NCBI RefSeq assembly: GCF_049587675.1
Contig: NZ_JBAVEJ010000220.1
Span: 1 to 47,461 of the forward strand
Direction of reading: 5' to 3'
Source: Sulfuricaulis sp049587675
GTDB taxonomy: Bacteria; Pseudomonadota; Gammaproteobacteria; Acidiferrobacterales; Sulfurifustaceae
Length of the DNA stretch: 47,461 nt
Every line of letters begins with the position of its first letter. Position 1 is the stretch's first letter. The notes under the pieces were generated by a model. The model was not told the DNA's origin. It ran no database searches and was given only the letters and a program-made list of their open reading frames with translations. Of this stretch, positions 17,344-26,660 are shown one piece after another. The position numbers and the translations under genes are program-made.

Positions 17344-18666
17344 ATGAAACCTGTCAAAATCGGCATTCTCGGCCTCGGCACCGTCGGCTGCGGCACGATC
17401 AGCGTGCTGGCGCGCAACGGACAGGAAATCGCTCGCCGCGCCGGACGCGAAATCAACATCATCCAGGCCTCGGCGCGCGATCTGAAGAAAAAGCGCCCCT
17501 GTTCGACCGATGGCATAAAGCTCGTCACGGACCCGTACGAGGTAGTGCGCAATCCCGAGATCGAGGTAGTGGTGGAACTCATCGGCGGTTACGAACCGGC
17601 GCGCGCGCTGGTACTCGAGGCCATCGCCAACGGTAAACACGTGGTCACCGCCAACAAGGCCCTGATCGCCGTGCATGGCAACGAAATTTTCGCTCAGGCG
17701 CAGAAAAAGGGCGTCATGGTGGCGTTCGAAGCCGCTGTGGCCGGCGGTATTCCCATCATCAAGGCGGTGCGCGAAGGACTCGCTGGCAATCGCATCGAAT
17801 GGCTGGCAGGTATCATCAACGGCACGAGCAATTTCATTCTCACGGAGATGCGCGACAAGGGCGCGGACTTCGCCGACGCGTTGAAGGAAGCGCAGCGATT
17901 GGGCTACGCCGAGGCCGATCCGACATTTGACGTGGAAGGCATCGATACCGCACACAAACTCACGATTCTGGCGGCCATCGCCTTCGGGATTCCGCTCAAA
18001 TTCAAGCAGGCCTATACCGAGGGCATCACCAAGATCACTCGCATGGACGTGCAATACGCCGAAAATCTCGGCTACCGCCTCAAGCTTCTCGGCATCGCGC
18101 GACGCACGAACGGCAGTCTCGAACTGCGCGTGCACCCGACGCTGATTCCCGAGCGCCGGCTCATCGCCAACGTGGACGGGGCCATGAACGCGGTGCTGGT
18201 CAAGGGTGATGCCGTGGGGCCAACGCTGTTTTACGGAGCCGGCGCCGGCGCCGAACCGACGGCTTCGGCCGTGGTTGCCGATCTTGTGGACGTCGTGCGC
18301 ACGCTGACGGTGGATCCGAACAACCGCGTTCCGCATCTGGCGTTTCAACCGGATGCGCTCGTGGATCTGCCGATCCTTCCGATCGAGGACGTCGAGACCT
18401 CGTATTATCTGCGTCTGCACGCGCTCGACAAACCCGGCGTGCTGGCCGAAGTCACGCGCATTCTGGCTGATCTCAACATTAGCATCGAGTCGATCCTGCA
18501 AAAGGAGCCGCGTCCGAACGAAAAGACCGTGCCGGTCATCATCCTGACGCAACGGGTGCGGGAGAAAAACATGAACGAAGCCATTGACCGCATAGAGAAG
18601 CTTTCTTCCATCGAAGGCAGCGTGGCGCGTATCCGCCTCGAACACCTGAACCCCAACTGGAATTGA
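17344..18666 (+). CDS. hom: Homoserine dehydrogenase
   Basis: Reduces aspartate semialdehyde to homoserine with NAD(P)H, the branch toward threonine and methionine. The 440 residues have an N-terminal Rossmann fold (G-I-L-G-L-G-T-V-G-C-G near 8-18), a catalytic domain with N-G-T-S-N-F-I-L near 159-166 and K-E-A-Q-R-L-G-Y-A-E-A-D-P, and a C-terminal ACT domain from about 355 that usually gives threonine feedback control. It is the stand-alone form, not fused to aspartokinase. It is followed at once by thrC. Confidence 0.96.
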   Translation: MKPVKIGILGLGTVGCGTISVLARNGQEIARRAGREINIIQASARDLKKKRPCSTDGIKLVTDPYEVVRNPEIEVVVELIGGYEPARALVLEAIANGKHVVTANKALIAVHGNEIFAQAQKKGVMVAFEAAVAGGIPIIKAVREGLAGNRIEWLAGIINGTSNFILTEMRDKGADFADALKEAQRLGYAEADPTFDVEGIDTAHKLTILAAIAFGIPLKFKQAYTEGITKITRMDVQYAENLGYRLKLLGIARRTNGSLELRVHPTLIPERRLIANVDGAMNAVLVKGDAVGPTLFYGAGAGAEPTASAVVADLVDVVRTLTVDPNNRVPHLAFQPDALVDLPILPIEDVETSYYLRLHALDKPGVLAEVTRILADLNISIESILQKEPRPNEKTVPVIILTQRVREKNMNEAIDRIEKLSSIEGSVARIRLEHLNPNWN

Positions 18667-18668
18667 TC

Positions 18669-19751
18669 ATGAATCTCGGCAGCCGCTATACCGGCCTCAT
18701 CGACAAATACCGCGACCGTCTGCCGGTTTCGGACGATACCCGCATCATCAGTCTTGGCGAGGGTGCCACACCGCTGATACGCCTCAACAACATCCCTCGT
18801 GAGCTGGGCAGACAGATCGACATCTATGTGAAGTATGAAGGCCTGAATCCAACCGGCTCGTTCAAGGATCGCGGCATGACCATGGCCGTAACCAAAGCAG
18901 TGGAAGAGGGCAGCCGCGCGATCATCTGCGCTTCCACTGGAAATACTTCGGCCGCGGCCGCGGCCTATGCCGCTCGCGCCGGCATTGCCTGCTTTGTGGT
19001 CATCCCCGATGGGAAAATCGCTCTGGGCAAACTGGCGCAGGCGATGATCCACGGGGCGGTCGTCATCCAGATTGAGGGAAACTTTGATGCCGGTATGGCG
19101 CTGGTGAAAAATGTTGCCAACGAAGCGCCGGTGACGATCGTCAACTCGATCAACCCGTACCGCCTGCAGGGACAGAAGACAGCGGCGTTCGAGATTATCG
19201 AAGAGTTGGGCAGTGCGCCGGATTACCACTGCTTGCCGGTCGGCAACGCCGGCAATATCACGGCGCATTGGATGGGCTACTGCGAATACGCCGATCACGG
19301 CATATGCAACAACCGTCCGGTCATGGTGGGCTACCAGGCAGCGGGCGCCGCGCCATTCATTCTTGGCAAGATGGTGGACAACCCTGAGACGGTTGCCACC
19401 GCTATCCGCATCGGCCATCCACAATCCTGGGATAAGGCCTGGCAGGTACAGAAGGAGTCGCAAGGCTGGTTTGAGAAATTCAGTGACGAAGAACTCCTGG
19501 CGGCGCAAAAACTCCTGGCCCAGAAGGAAGGCGTCTTTTGCGAACCGGCCTCGGCCATTTCGCTCGCTGGCGCCCTGCACGACATCAAACGCGGCAAAAT
19601 CCCCGAGGGCAGCCGCGTGGTCTGTACCCTGACCGGCCACGGTCTCAAGGATCCCGACACGGCCATCAAGCAGAGCAATGGACCGATGCTCAAGGTCAAG
19701 GCCGAGGTGGGTGCCGTCAAACAGGCCATTCTGAACAACCTGGCTCGCTGA
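18669..19751 (+). CDS. thrC: Threonine synthase
   Basis: A PLP enzyme converting O-phosphohomoserine to threonine. The 360-residue product is the shorter threonine synthase type, with the PLP lysine K66 in T-G-S-F-K-D-R-G and the phosphate loop (G-N-A-G-N) near 192-196. The ATG at 18669 is 2 nt after the hom stop; a TTG at 18663 overlapping hom is a weaker alternative. Close spacing implies co-transcription with hom. Confidence 0.96.
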   Translation: MNLGSRYTGLIDKYRDRLPVSDDTRIISLGEGATPLIRLNNIPRELGRQIDIYVKYEGLNPTGSFKDRGMTMAVTKAVEEGSRAIICASTGNTSAAAAAYAARAGIACFVVIPDGKIALGKLAQAMIHGAVVIQIEGNFDAGMALVKNVANEAPVTIVNSINPYRLQGQKTAAFEIIEELGSAPDYHCLPVGNAGNITAHWMGYCEYADHGICNNRPVMVGYQAAGAAPFILGKMVDNPETVATAIRIGHPQSWDKAWQVQKESQGWFEKFSDEELLAAQKLLAQKEGVFCEPASAISLAGALHDIKRGKIPEGSRVVCTLTGHGLKDPDTAIKQSNGPMLKVKAEVGAVKQAILNNLAR

Positions 19752-20047
19752 ACTGCCGTTTTCTGTAATATCCTGCCGTTACCGGACCTCATCCCCCCCT
19801 TAATCTGTAGGGATCTGCTTTATTTGCTGTTCCCGTCTCCCGGGAAGACCCTGCTCGCTCGCGAAAATGGCTAGTTATCGCTGTTTTTGCGGCTAACCCC
19901 CTTGCTCCTGCGTGTCTGCGCCCCTGCTGCAATCCCGGGACTGGCACGGCTATTGCTATAACTATATGAGGATGTTTGCAGGTTCCCCGGCCAATCCCGG
20001 GGTAACGGCAGGTACATGGCCACCTGAGGCCACGAAAAGGATAGGTC
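19752..20047 (+). promoter_or_regulatory. Intergenic region before the chemotaxis cluster
   Basis: About 300 bp without a convincing gene. The first part contains C-rich sequence and an imperfect hairpin (about 19873-19893) that could weakly end the thrC transcript. The second part holds the sigma-54 promoter listed separately and an 80-nt leader. An AAGG ribosome site (20037-20040) serves the GTG start at 20048. No clear activator-binding pair was recognised upstream of the promoter. Confidence 0.5.
19941..19957 (+). promoter_or_regulatory. Sigma-54 (RpoN) -24/-12 promoter
   Basis: CTGGCACGGCTATTGCT matches the sigma-54 consensus YTGGCACGrNNNTTGCW at every defined position, with GG at -24 and GC at -12 correctly spaced. 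The start site would be near 19967-19969, about 80 nt before the STAS gene. This predicts that the chemotaxis operon needs RpoN and an enhancer-binding activator. Neither gene is in the window. Confidence 0.85.
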
Positions 20048-20368
20048 GTGACAGGAAATAGTATGGATCCGGTTCACATCGAACATACCGCCGATACGAC
20101 GCATGTGTTGCTAGAGGCGGTGCTAGGCATTGTCGATGCCCAGACGCTTCATGAAAAGCTGAGCACGGTGCTTGCCTGCGCCACACCAGTGGTGCTTGAC
20201 GGCAGCCGGGTCGAACGTCTGGATGCCGCCGCCATGCAGGTGTTGGCATGTTTTTGCCGCGCGGCCCGCGAACGCGGTCTGGCGATCAGTTGGCAAAGCC
20301 CGTCTTCTGGTTTGCAGCAGGCCGCACAATGGCTCGGCCTTGAATTTATTCTTGAGATGAAATCATGA
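20048..20368 (+). CDS. STAS-domain protein
   Basis: A 106-residue single STAS domain, the fold of anti-sigma factor antagonists and of lipid-asymmetry (MlaB-like) proteins. The central V-L-D-G-S-R-V-E-R-L-D-A-A-A-M-Q-V-L fits the STAS core, but the position of the phosphorylated Ser/Thr reads Ala, so switch-type phosphorylation is unlikely. The GTG at 20048 has a ribosome site 7 nt upstream; ATG at 20063 is an alternative. Its stop overlaps the next gene (ATGA at 20365), so it is translationally coupled to a receptor protein. Small STAS proteins occur at the head of several chemotaxis-like operons; their role is unclear. Confidence 0.8.
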   Translation: MTGNSMDPVHIEHTADTTHVLLEAVLGIVDAQTLHEKLSTVLACATPVVLDGSRVERLDAAAMQVLACFCRAARERGLAISWQSPSSGLQQAAQWLGLEFILEMKS

Positions 20369-21744
20369 ACGGACCGCTTTCTTTCAACTCGTCTGTTCTG
20401 GCGCACTCGGCCTCCTGGCCGCGTTGGTGGCTGTGGGCTGTCGTGGGCATGGTGGTTTCCCTGTCGTGGTCGGTGCCGTTCATACCCTGGTGGGCGGGGT
20501 TGGGCAGCGGTTTATGCGCCGTTCTCACGCTGACCATCCTGGCGTTTTACGCCCGCAAGCAGTACGAGGAAAAGCCGCTGGAAGGAGAGGAAGTACTCGG
20601 CGGGCACGATGCAAAACAAGTCCTCGATCAAGTGGATGCGCTGATGTCGCCATCCAACGATATTGAACAGATTCCCCAAGTCGATGAAGTGTTGCAGAAC
20701 ATGGCGGCGGATAACCAGCGTCGCCGTCTCGAGGATCTGATGCGTCGCTGGGTAGACGTGGCACAACGTTACAGCGAAGCCGCGCTCGTGTTGCGCAAGG
20801 ATATCTACTCGGTGATCAAGCAGACCGAGCAGGCCGCCAATACCATCGCCAGCAGTTTCGAGGCGGTGATCAACAAGGCCACCATTCAGGCACGGCAGGC
20901 GATGGAACTCCTCGAAGGCACGCAAGGCGCCACGAGCGACGGCATCCCCCAGTCGCTGAAAGATTTCATTCAGGTATCGGATGAACGGCTCAACAAAATG
21001 GCCGACGAGGTCGTTCGAGTGGCGGATCTGTCGGTCAATATGGTACGCGAACTTGACGGTGTCCAGAACCGTACCCAGGCGATCGACGGGTTCCTTCTCG
21101 ACGTGGAGAAGCTGGCCGACCAGACCAGCCTGCTGGCGCTGAACGCCGACATCGAAGCGGCGCGCGTCGGCGAACACGGGCGCGGTTTCTCGGTCGTGGC
21201 ATCCGAAGTCCGGCGCCTCAGCAAGCGCTCGCATGAATTCAGCGATCGCATACGCGTACATCTCAAGGAAGTCAGAACCGGTCTGAGCAAGACCTACGGC
21301 AACATGCGCATGCTGTCCGCGGCTGATATGGAGCACGCTCTTCAGATCAAGGAGGACGTGGTTTCGCTCACGCGGTCGCTGGAAGACAAAAACCGCGAAG
21401 TGGCCGAAACCGTCAGCTGCATCAACGAGATCAGCAAGGAAATCGCGCAAGACGTGCGCAACGTCGTCGTCTCCCTGCAGTTCCACGATATTACCAGCCA
21501 GAAACTGAGCGGCATGCTGGAACCGATGGATGACCTGCGCCGCTCGCTGTATCACCTGATGCAGGAAACAATCAATCTCGACAAGAGCCTGCTCAAGAAC
21601 CTGCCGAATAACGAGCGCTGGCTGTCACGCATGCGTGAAGAACCCGCGCAGGAACCGGTAGCAAAACCAACGAAAAACGCTGTCCACGAATCACGCACAA
21701 TCCACCAGGCCACGGATGACGGGCCCGCGGTGGAGTTGTTCTGA
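20365..21744 (+). CDS. Membrane-anchored chemoreceptor-like protein without sensor domain
   Basis: A 459-residue protein. Two closely spaced membrane helices (about 20-38 and 41-62) with almost nothing between them are followed by a long cytoplasmic coiled coil. The hairpin region D-Q-T-S-L-L-A-L-N-A-D-I-E-A-A-R-V-G-E near 253-271 marks an MCP signalling domain, though with V for A in the usual A-R-A-G-E. No HAMP domain is evident. Near 371-381 the helix reads S-L-Q-F-H-D-I-T-S-Q-K, with a D-x-x-x-Q pair (D375, Q379) like the catalytic pair of CheZ phosphatases. It overlaps the STAS gene by 4 bp and precedes cheY by 11 bp. Confidence 0.8.
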   Translation: MNGPLSFNSSVLAHSASWPRWWLWAVVGMVVSLSWSVPFIPWWAGLGSGLCAVLTLTILAFYARKQYEEKPLEGEEVLGGHDAKQVLDQVDALMSPSNDIEQIPQVDEVLQNMAADNQRRRLEDLMRRWVDVAQRYSEAALVLRKDIYSVIKQTEQAANTIASSFEAVINKATIQARQAMELLEGTQGATSDGIPQSLKDFIQVSDERLNKMADEVVRVADLSVNMVRELDGVQNRTQAIDGFLLDVEKLADQTSLLALNADIEAARVGEHGRGFSVVASEVRRLSKRSHEFSDRIRVHLKEVRTGLSKTYGNMRMLSAADMEHALQIKEDVVSLTRSLEDKNREVAETVSCINEISKEIAQDVRNVVVSLQFHDITSQKLSGMLEPMDDLRRSLYHLMQETINLDKSLLKNLPNNERWLSRMREEPAQEPVAKPTKNAVHESRTIHQATDDGPAVELF

Positions 21745-21755
21745 AGGAGGCCACT

Positions 21756-22118
21756 ATGGCAACTATACTCACCGTCGACGATACCGCCTCAATGCGCCAG
21801 ATGATCAGTTTCACGCTGCACAGCGTGGGGCATGAAGTCATCCAGGCCTCGGATGGCCAGGAAGCGCTCAAAGTCCTCGAGGGGAAAAAGGTCGATCTGG
21901 TGATCGCGGACATCAATATGCCCAACATGGACGGGATTACTCTCTTGAAATCCCTGCGTGCATTGGCGGAATACAAGTTCACACCCGTTCTCATGCTCAC
22001 CACCGAATCGCAGGAAGCCAAGCGCCAGCAGGGAAAAGTCGCCGGCGCCACCGGATGGATCGTCAAACCCTTCAATCCGGAACAATTGTTAACCGTGGTG
22101 AAAAAGGTGCTGGGATAA
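21756..22118 (+). CDS. cheY: CheY-type response regulator
   Basis: A stand-alone 120-residue receiver domain. The acidic pocket is D8-D9, the phospho-acceptor is D52 in I-A-D-I-N-M-P-N-M-D-G, the switch Thr is in L-T-T-E-S, and the Lys is in V-K-P-F. No output domain is attached, so it acts by binding a target, as CheY does on motors. A strong GGAGG ribosome site precedes ATG 21756. Its place directly before cheA makes it the cognate regulator. Whether it targets flagella or pili cannot be told, as neither is encoded here. Confidence 0.92.
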   Translation: MATILTVDDTASMRQMISFTLHSVGHEVIQASDGQEALKVLEGKKVDLVIADINMPNMDGITLLKSLRALAEYKFTPVLMLTTESQEAKRQQGKVAGATGWIVKPFNPEQLLTVVKKVLG

Positions 22119-22122
22119 GGCC

Positions 22123-24189
22123 ATGGCCATCGACATGCGCCAATTTCACCAGACATTCTTCGAGGAGAGTTTCGAAGGGCTGTCGGTCATGGAAGCCGAA
22201 TTACTACGTCTGGAAAAAACAGCGTCTGCAAGCGGTCAAGACACCGTGAACGCCGACCCTGAAATTCTCAATACCATTTTTCGCTCCGCCCATTCCATCA
22301 AAGGCGGAAGCAGTACCTTCGGATTCGGCGATGTCGCGGCTTTTGCGCATGTGCTCGAATCGCGGCTCGATGCCCTGCGCGATGGCCGCTCGTTGCCGGA
22401 CCGGCGCGTGGTGGGCCTGTTGCTGTTGGCCGTAGACTGTCTGCGCAGCCTGATCATCGCGGCCAAGACAGGAAAGGGGGCTGACCAGAATGCCATCGAG
22501 GCGGTGCGCGTGCAGCTCGAGAGGCTGGGAAACGAGAGCACGGTTTTGCCGGCAACGGGGAAAACCCCGACACAACCCGGGGCGCTAACGACAACGCTAT
22601 GGCACATTCTGTTTCGGCCGAATCCGCGAATGTTTCACACGGGCAACGATCCGTTGCGCATTCTGCGCGAGCTTGCCGGGTTGGGAAAACTGAAAACAAG
22701 CGCTGATGTTTCACGTCTGCCATCCTGGGAACAACTGAATCCTGAAGAGTGTTATCTCTCCTGGAATGTCGAGTTTGCCGGACCCGCCACACGCGAGGCG
22801 ATCGCTGAAGTATTCAGCTGGGTGCTGGACGAGTGCCACCTGGAAATCACACCCAACACGATGCCGGCACCGACGCTGTCGCAACGCAGCGTCGCTGAGG
22901 CGGTTGCCTCCATAGACACTCATACCGACACTCTTCGTGTCAGCGTGCCAAAAGTCGACGCGCTCATCAACACCGTGGGCGAACTGGTGATCACGCAAAC
23001 CATGTTGAGTCAGCTGACGACTAACTTCTCATTTGACAATCTCTCCAAGCTTTTTGCCGGTCTCGAGCAGCTGGAACGCAACACCCGCGAACTGCAGGAA
23101 AGCGTCATGCGTATACGGATGCTGCCATTGAGTTTCGCCTTCAACCGTTTGCCGCGTCTTGTACATGACATGAGCCAGAAGCTCGATAAAAAGGTGGAAC
23201 TTATCATCAGCGGGGAGCAGACAGAGATCGACAAAACCGTGATTGATCATCTGATCGACCCGCTGCTGCACCTGGTGCGCAACAGCCTGGACCACGGCAT
23301 CGAACCGCCGGCGGAGCGTGTTGCCGCCGGCAAGTCTGAAACCGGAACCATCGAAATTAAGGCCTTCCAAAAAGGCGGAAACGTCATCATCGAAATTCGC
23401 GATGACGGTCGTGGCTTGCAGCATGACCGGATTTTTTCCAGAGCCGTCAAAAATGGCTTGATTGCTGCTGACGCTAAACTTTCGGTGCAGGAAATTGAAG
23501 AAATGATTTTCCTTCCGGGTTTTACAACAGCCGAGATGGTGAACGACATCTCCGGCCGCGGAGTTGGCATGGATGTTGTGCGCAACAACATCCATCGTTT
23601 GGGTGGAAGCGTGGAAATTACGTCGCAGAGTGGACGCGGCACCTGCTTTACCGTGCGCCTGCCACTGACGCTGGCGATCTTGGACGGTCTGAGCGTGCAA
23701 GTCGGCGCACACACCTACATATTGCCGCTGGTAAGCATCATAGAATCGGTGCGCATTCGTCCCGAGCAGGTCAGTCGTCCGGTCGGCGGCGGCGAATTGT
23801 TCAGTATGCGCAATGAATATCTGCCGCTAATCCGGCTCTATCAGCTTTTCGGCATCGAGTCGCGCTCCACGGATTTTACCCAGGGGCTGCTTGTTATCGT
23901 CGAGGCTGACGGCAAGAAGGCGGGGCTATATGTGGATGATCTGCTGGGTCAACAGCAGATTGTGATTAAAAGTCTCTCCGCCCACTACCGCAAGGTCGAA
24001 GGTATTTCCGCGGCGACGATACTGGGCGATGGCAGCGTGGCCATGATCCTGGATGTGGCGGGCCTGATCATCATGGCGCATGCGGGCTCAGTCCAACGCA
24101 AATCCGCTAACAATGAGAGCGCTCCCGTGACGAAGTATTGCGAATTGCGCGGGCCGTCTCCCGATGCTTCTCAGGGAATCAGAGGCTAA
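22123..24189 (+). CDS. cheA: Chemotaxis histidine kinase CheA
   Basis: The 688-residue kinase autophosphorylates and passes phosphate to CheY and CheB. Domains: Hpt/P1 with H57 in R-S-A-H-S-I-K-G-G; an atypical P2-like segment (about 160-250, containing G-N-D-P-L-R); the P3 dimerisation helices (about 270-340); the P4 ATPase with N-box H-L-V-R-N-S-L-D-H-G, D-D-G-R-G-L and G-R-G-V-G-M-D; and a P5 CheW-like domain (about 520-660). It begins 4 bp after cheY. The 160-bp gap after it includes a perfect 15-nt palindrome (24203-24217). Confidence 0.97.
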   Translation: MAIDMRQFHQTFFEESFEGLSVMEAELLRLEKTASASGQDTVNADPEILNTIFRSAHSIKGGSSTFGFGDVAAFAHVLESRLDALRDGRSLPDRRVVGLLLLAVDCLRSLIIAAKTGKGADQNAIEAVRVQLERLGNESTVLPATGKTPTQPGALTTTLWHILFRPNPRMFHTGNDPLRILRELAGLGKLKTSADVSRLPSWEQLNPEECYLSWNVEFAGPATREAIAEVFSWVLDECHLEITPNTMPAPTLSQRSVAEAVASIDTHTDTLRVSVPKVDALINTVGELVITQTMLSQLTTNFSFDNLSKLFAGLEQLERNTRELQESVMRIRMLPLSFAFNRLPRLVHDMSQKLDKKVELIISGEQTEIDKTVIDHLIDPLLHLVRNSLDHGIEPPAERVAAGKSETGTIEIKAFQKGGNVIIEIRDDGRGLQHDRIFSRAVKNGLIAADAKLSVQEIEEMIFLPGFTTAEMVNDISGRGVGMDVVRNNIHRLGGSVEITSQSGRGTCFTVRLPLTLAILDGLSVQVGAHTYILPLVSIIESVRIRPEQVSRPVGGGELFSMRNEYLPLIRLYQLFGIESRSTDFTQGLLVIVEADGKKAGLYVDDLLGQQQIVIKSLSAHYRKVEGISAATILGDGSVAMILDVAGLIIMAHAGSVQRKSANNESAPVTKYCELRGPSPDASQGIRG

Positions 24190-24350
24190 CGCAATGTTAA
24201 CAATTCATTTAATGAATGATGACGGTAATTTCTCCAAGTGCGGGAGGTCGTTTTCAAGACAGCCTTCCGGAACTGAAATAAACACCACCGGCGCGACGCA
24301 TGGGCAGCGGGTTTTAATCTTCTTTATTGCGAAAGACTAGGTACACCACA

Positions 24351-26039
24351 ATGCGCTTATATCACAAACTGTTTATTGGACCGGCATCGGCCATCCTGTT
24401 TTTCTTATTGTTCGGTTCCGTGACTATCTTTGCCATGTGGATGGAAAAGTCCGCCCTGGTGGATATATACGAAAACCGGCTTAGCCATTTCTCGGTAAGC
24501 ACTCAGGCGGCACAAAAACTTGCCATGGTGCATTCGAGCGTATACCGCCTGCTGAGCGTGATTTCGACCTACGACAAAAAACTCGTCCATGAGATGTCTC
24601 AGGAACAACAGGACAGCATCGAAGGGATCATCACAGAACTGAATGAAGCATACCCGGCTAACAACACTCTTTCCCTCCAGTCGAAAGACCTGCTTGATCC
24701 GGTAATCAGCAGCCTGAGCAAGTATAAAACCGACGTGGCAGAAGCCGTCAATGTCGCCAGCACGGACAGCAAGCGCGGCATGGCGCAGATGCATAAAATG
24801 GCCGATTACACCTATGACACACTCATCGTGAATCTCACCAACCTGGTGGCGCATGAATCGAGCCAGGCCAAAGCTAGTTACAACGATGCCATTGCGACGT
24901 TCAACCAGTCCTTGTACATCGCCGTAATTGTCCTTCTGGCCGCGTGTGTGGTCACCATGCTGATCAGCGCATACATGGGGCGACTGATTTTACGTCCCTT
25001 GATGCAGGCGGTGCGAATCGCCAAACAGGTTGCCGGCGGTGACCTGACCAGCCGGGTCGAGGTTTATTCCAAAGACGAAACCGGCCAGCTGTCGCAATCA
25101 CTGAAAGAGATGAATGCCAGTCTCGCTGGCATCGTCTCGAACGTGCGCTCGGGCGCCAACTCAGTCGCCATTGCCGCCAAGGATATAACCATCGGAAATG
25201 ACGAACTTTCTCAACGTACCTCGGCGCAGGCCTCCAGCCTTGAGGAAACCGCCGCAAGTCTCGAGGAGCTTACCACGACGGTTAAACAGAATGCCGAAAA
25301 TTCCATGCAGGCCAACCAACTGGCCAGCAACGCCTGTGACATTGCCGTCAAAGGCGGCCGGGCTGTCGCACAAGTTGTCGTTACGATGGGTGCGATTACC
25401 GAGAGCTCCAGGAAAATTGTCGATATCATCAGCGTGATCGAAGGTATCGCCTATCAGACCAACCTGCTGGCACTGAATGCCGCGGTCGAAGCCGCGCGCG
25501 CCGGAGAACAGGGCCGTGGATTCGCCGTTGTCGCCAGCGAGGTGCGCAACCTTGCCCGACGGTCAGCGGATGCCGCCAAGGAAATTAAGTCACTGATCGA
25601 CGATTCGGTGAGCAAGGTCGATAACGGATCCGAGTTGGTGCATGAGGCGGGTCGGACGATGAGCGAGATTGTGGGCAGCATCAAGAAGGTCAGCAATATT
25701 GTCGCCGAGATCGCGGCTGCGTCCAACGAACAAAGCGCCGGCATCGAGCAAGTCAACCAGGCGATCGTACAGATGGACGGCGTAACGCAACAGAATGCCG
25801 CCATGGTTGAGGAGGCCTCAGCCGCCGCGGCGGCTCTGGAAGAGCAGGCGAGAAAGCTGAATGAAGCAGTGAATATATTCACGCTGGCGGAATCGAGAAG
25901 CGGGGCGAATGGAACCACGGCTGATCCTGCTCAATCAAGGACAGAGATACATACGGGCAATGTGCGTCCACTGATTTCCGCTGCACATACAGCATCACCT
26001 TCAGGAACGGCTCAACGTAAGTCGATAGCGGGAGCCTAA
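24351..26039 (+). CDS. Methyl-accepting chemotaxis protein with periplasmic four-helix-type sensor
   Basis: A 562-residue receptor. TM1 lies near 10-32, a helical periplasmic domain of about 155 residues (four-helix-bundle type by size and pattern) follows, then TM2 near 188-210, a HAMP domain with L-R-P-L-M-Q-A-V-R-I-A-K and G-G-D-L-T, and a full signalling domain including the hairpin A-L-N-A-A-V-E-A-A-R-A-G-E-Q-G-R-G-F-A-V. The ligand is unknown. ATG 24351 starts the first membrane segment; TTG 24327 upstream is rejected. The C-terminus lacks a CheR-binding pentapeptide. Confidence 0.92.
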   Translation: MRLYHKLFIGPASAILFFLLFGSVTIFAMWMEKSALVDIYENRLSHFSVSTQAAQKLAMVHSSVYRLLSVISTYDKKLVHEMSQEQQDSIEGIITELNEAYPANNTLSLQSKDLLDPVISSLSKYKTDVAEAVNVASTDSKRGMAQMHKMADYTYDTLIVNLTNLVAHESSQAKASYNDAIATFNQSLYIAVIVLLAACVVTMLISAYMGRLILRPLMQAVRIAKQVAGGDLTSRVEVYSKDETGQLSQSLKEMNASLAGIVSNVRSGANSVAIAAKDITIGNDELSQRTSAQASSLEETAASLEELTTTVKQNAENSMQANQLASNACDIAVKGGRAVAQVVVTMGAITESSRKIVDIISVIEGIAYQTNLLALNAAVEAARAGEQGRGFAVVASEVRNLARRSADAAKEIKSLIDDSVSKVDNGSELVHEAGRTMSEIVGSIKKVSNIVAEIAAASNEQSAGIEQVNQAIVQMDGVTQQNAAMVEEASAAAAALEEQARKLNEAVNIFTLAESRSGANGTTADPAQSRTEIHTGNVRPLISAAHTASPSGTAQRKSIAGA

Positions 26040-26116
26040 CCTGAAGTGTTGATGGCAAGAATTAAGTACGTCACCGATTGCGGTGGAATTGAACGATTAA
26101 GTCAAGGAGTAATGTT

Positions 26117-26629
26117 ATGAAGACCGCGCACGCAACGATCGAGAAAATCAAGCCCTCGATAACCGAGGAACAGTTCCTCACATTCAAATTATGTGGGCAG
26201 GAATATGGCATCAGCGCCCTCAAGGTTCAGGAAATCAAGGGTTGGGAAAAGGTGACTCCGATTCCCAATAGCCCCGCTTACATTCGCGGCGTGCTTAATC
26301 TTCGCGGTCTGATAGTCCCGGTCATTGATCTGCGAATGCGCTTCAATATCGAGGAAATCGCTTACACGGCCATCACCGCCATCGTGGTGGTGAACATTAG
26401 CGAAAGATTGGCTGGTCTCGTCGTCGACTCCGTCAGCGATGTAATCGAAGTCAGCGAAGAACAACGCTGTATCGCACCCGATTTTGAAGGCCAAAAGGAT
26501 CGAGAGTTCATCAGTGGACTGGCTCAGATCGACGGCAAGCTGCTCATTCTGTTGGATGTCGACAGGCTGATCAATCCGGAGTTATTGGACAAGAAAGACA
26601 CAATAGAGGCGGATGTTCCCACATTGTAA
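26117..26629 (+). CDS. cheW: Chemotaxis coupling protein CheW
   Basis: A 170-residue single CheW domain linking receptors to CheA. It has E-Y-G-I-S-A-L-K-V-Q-E-I near 36-47, the N-L-R-G-L-I-V-P-V-I-D-L-R signature near 66-78, and V-D-S-V-S-D-V. A good ribosome site (AAGGAG) precedes ATG 26117. It sits between two receptor genes, which it probably couples to the CheA encoded upstream. A small CACCG-ATTG-CGGTG hairpin lies in the 77-bp leader. Confidence 0.95.
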   Translation: MKTAHATIEKIKPSITEEQFLTFKLCGQEYGISALKVQEIKGWEKVTPIPNSPAYIRGVLNLRGLIVPVIDLRMRFNIEEIAYTAITAIVVVNISERLAGLVVDSVSDVIEVSEEQRCIAPDFEGQKDREFISGLAQIDGKLLILLDVDRLINPELLDKKDTIEADVPTL

Positions 26630-26660
26630 ACATGCGAGTTATCGCAAAAGAAGGTAAGTC

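Noticed and set aside
17338..19640. Long antisense frames over hom and thrC
   Set aside because: Both coding-strand genes are certain, and the antisense products resemble no family.
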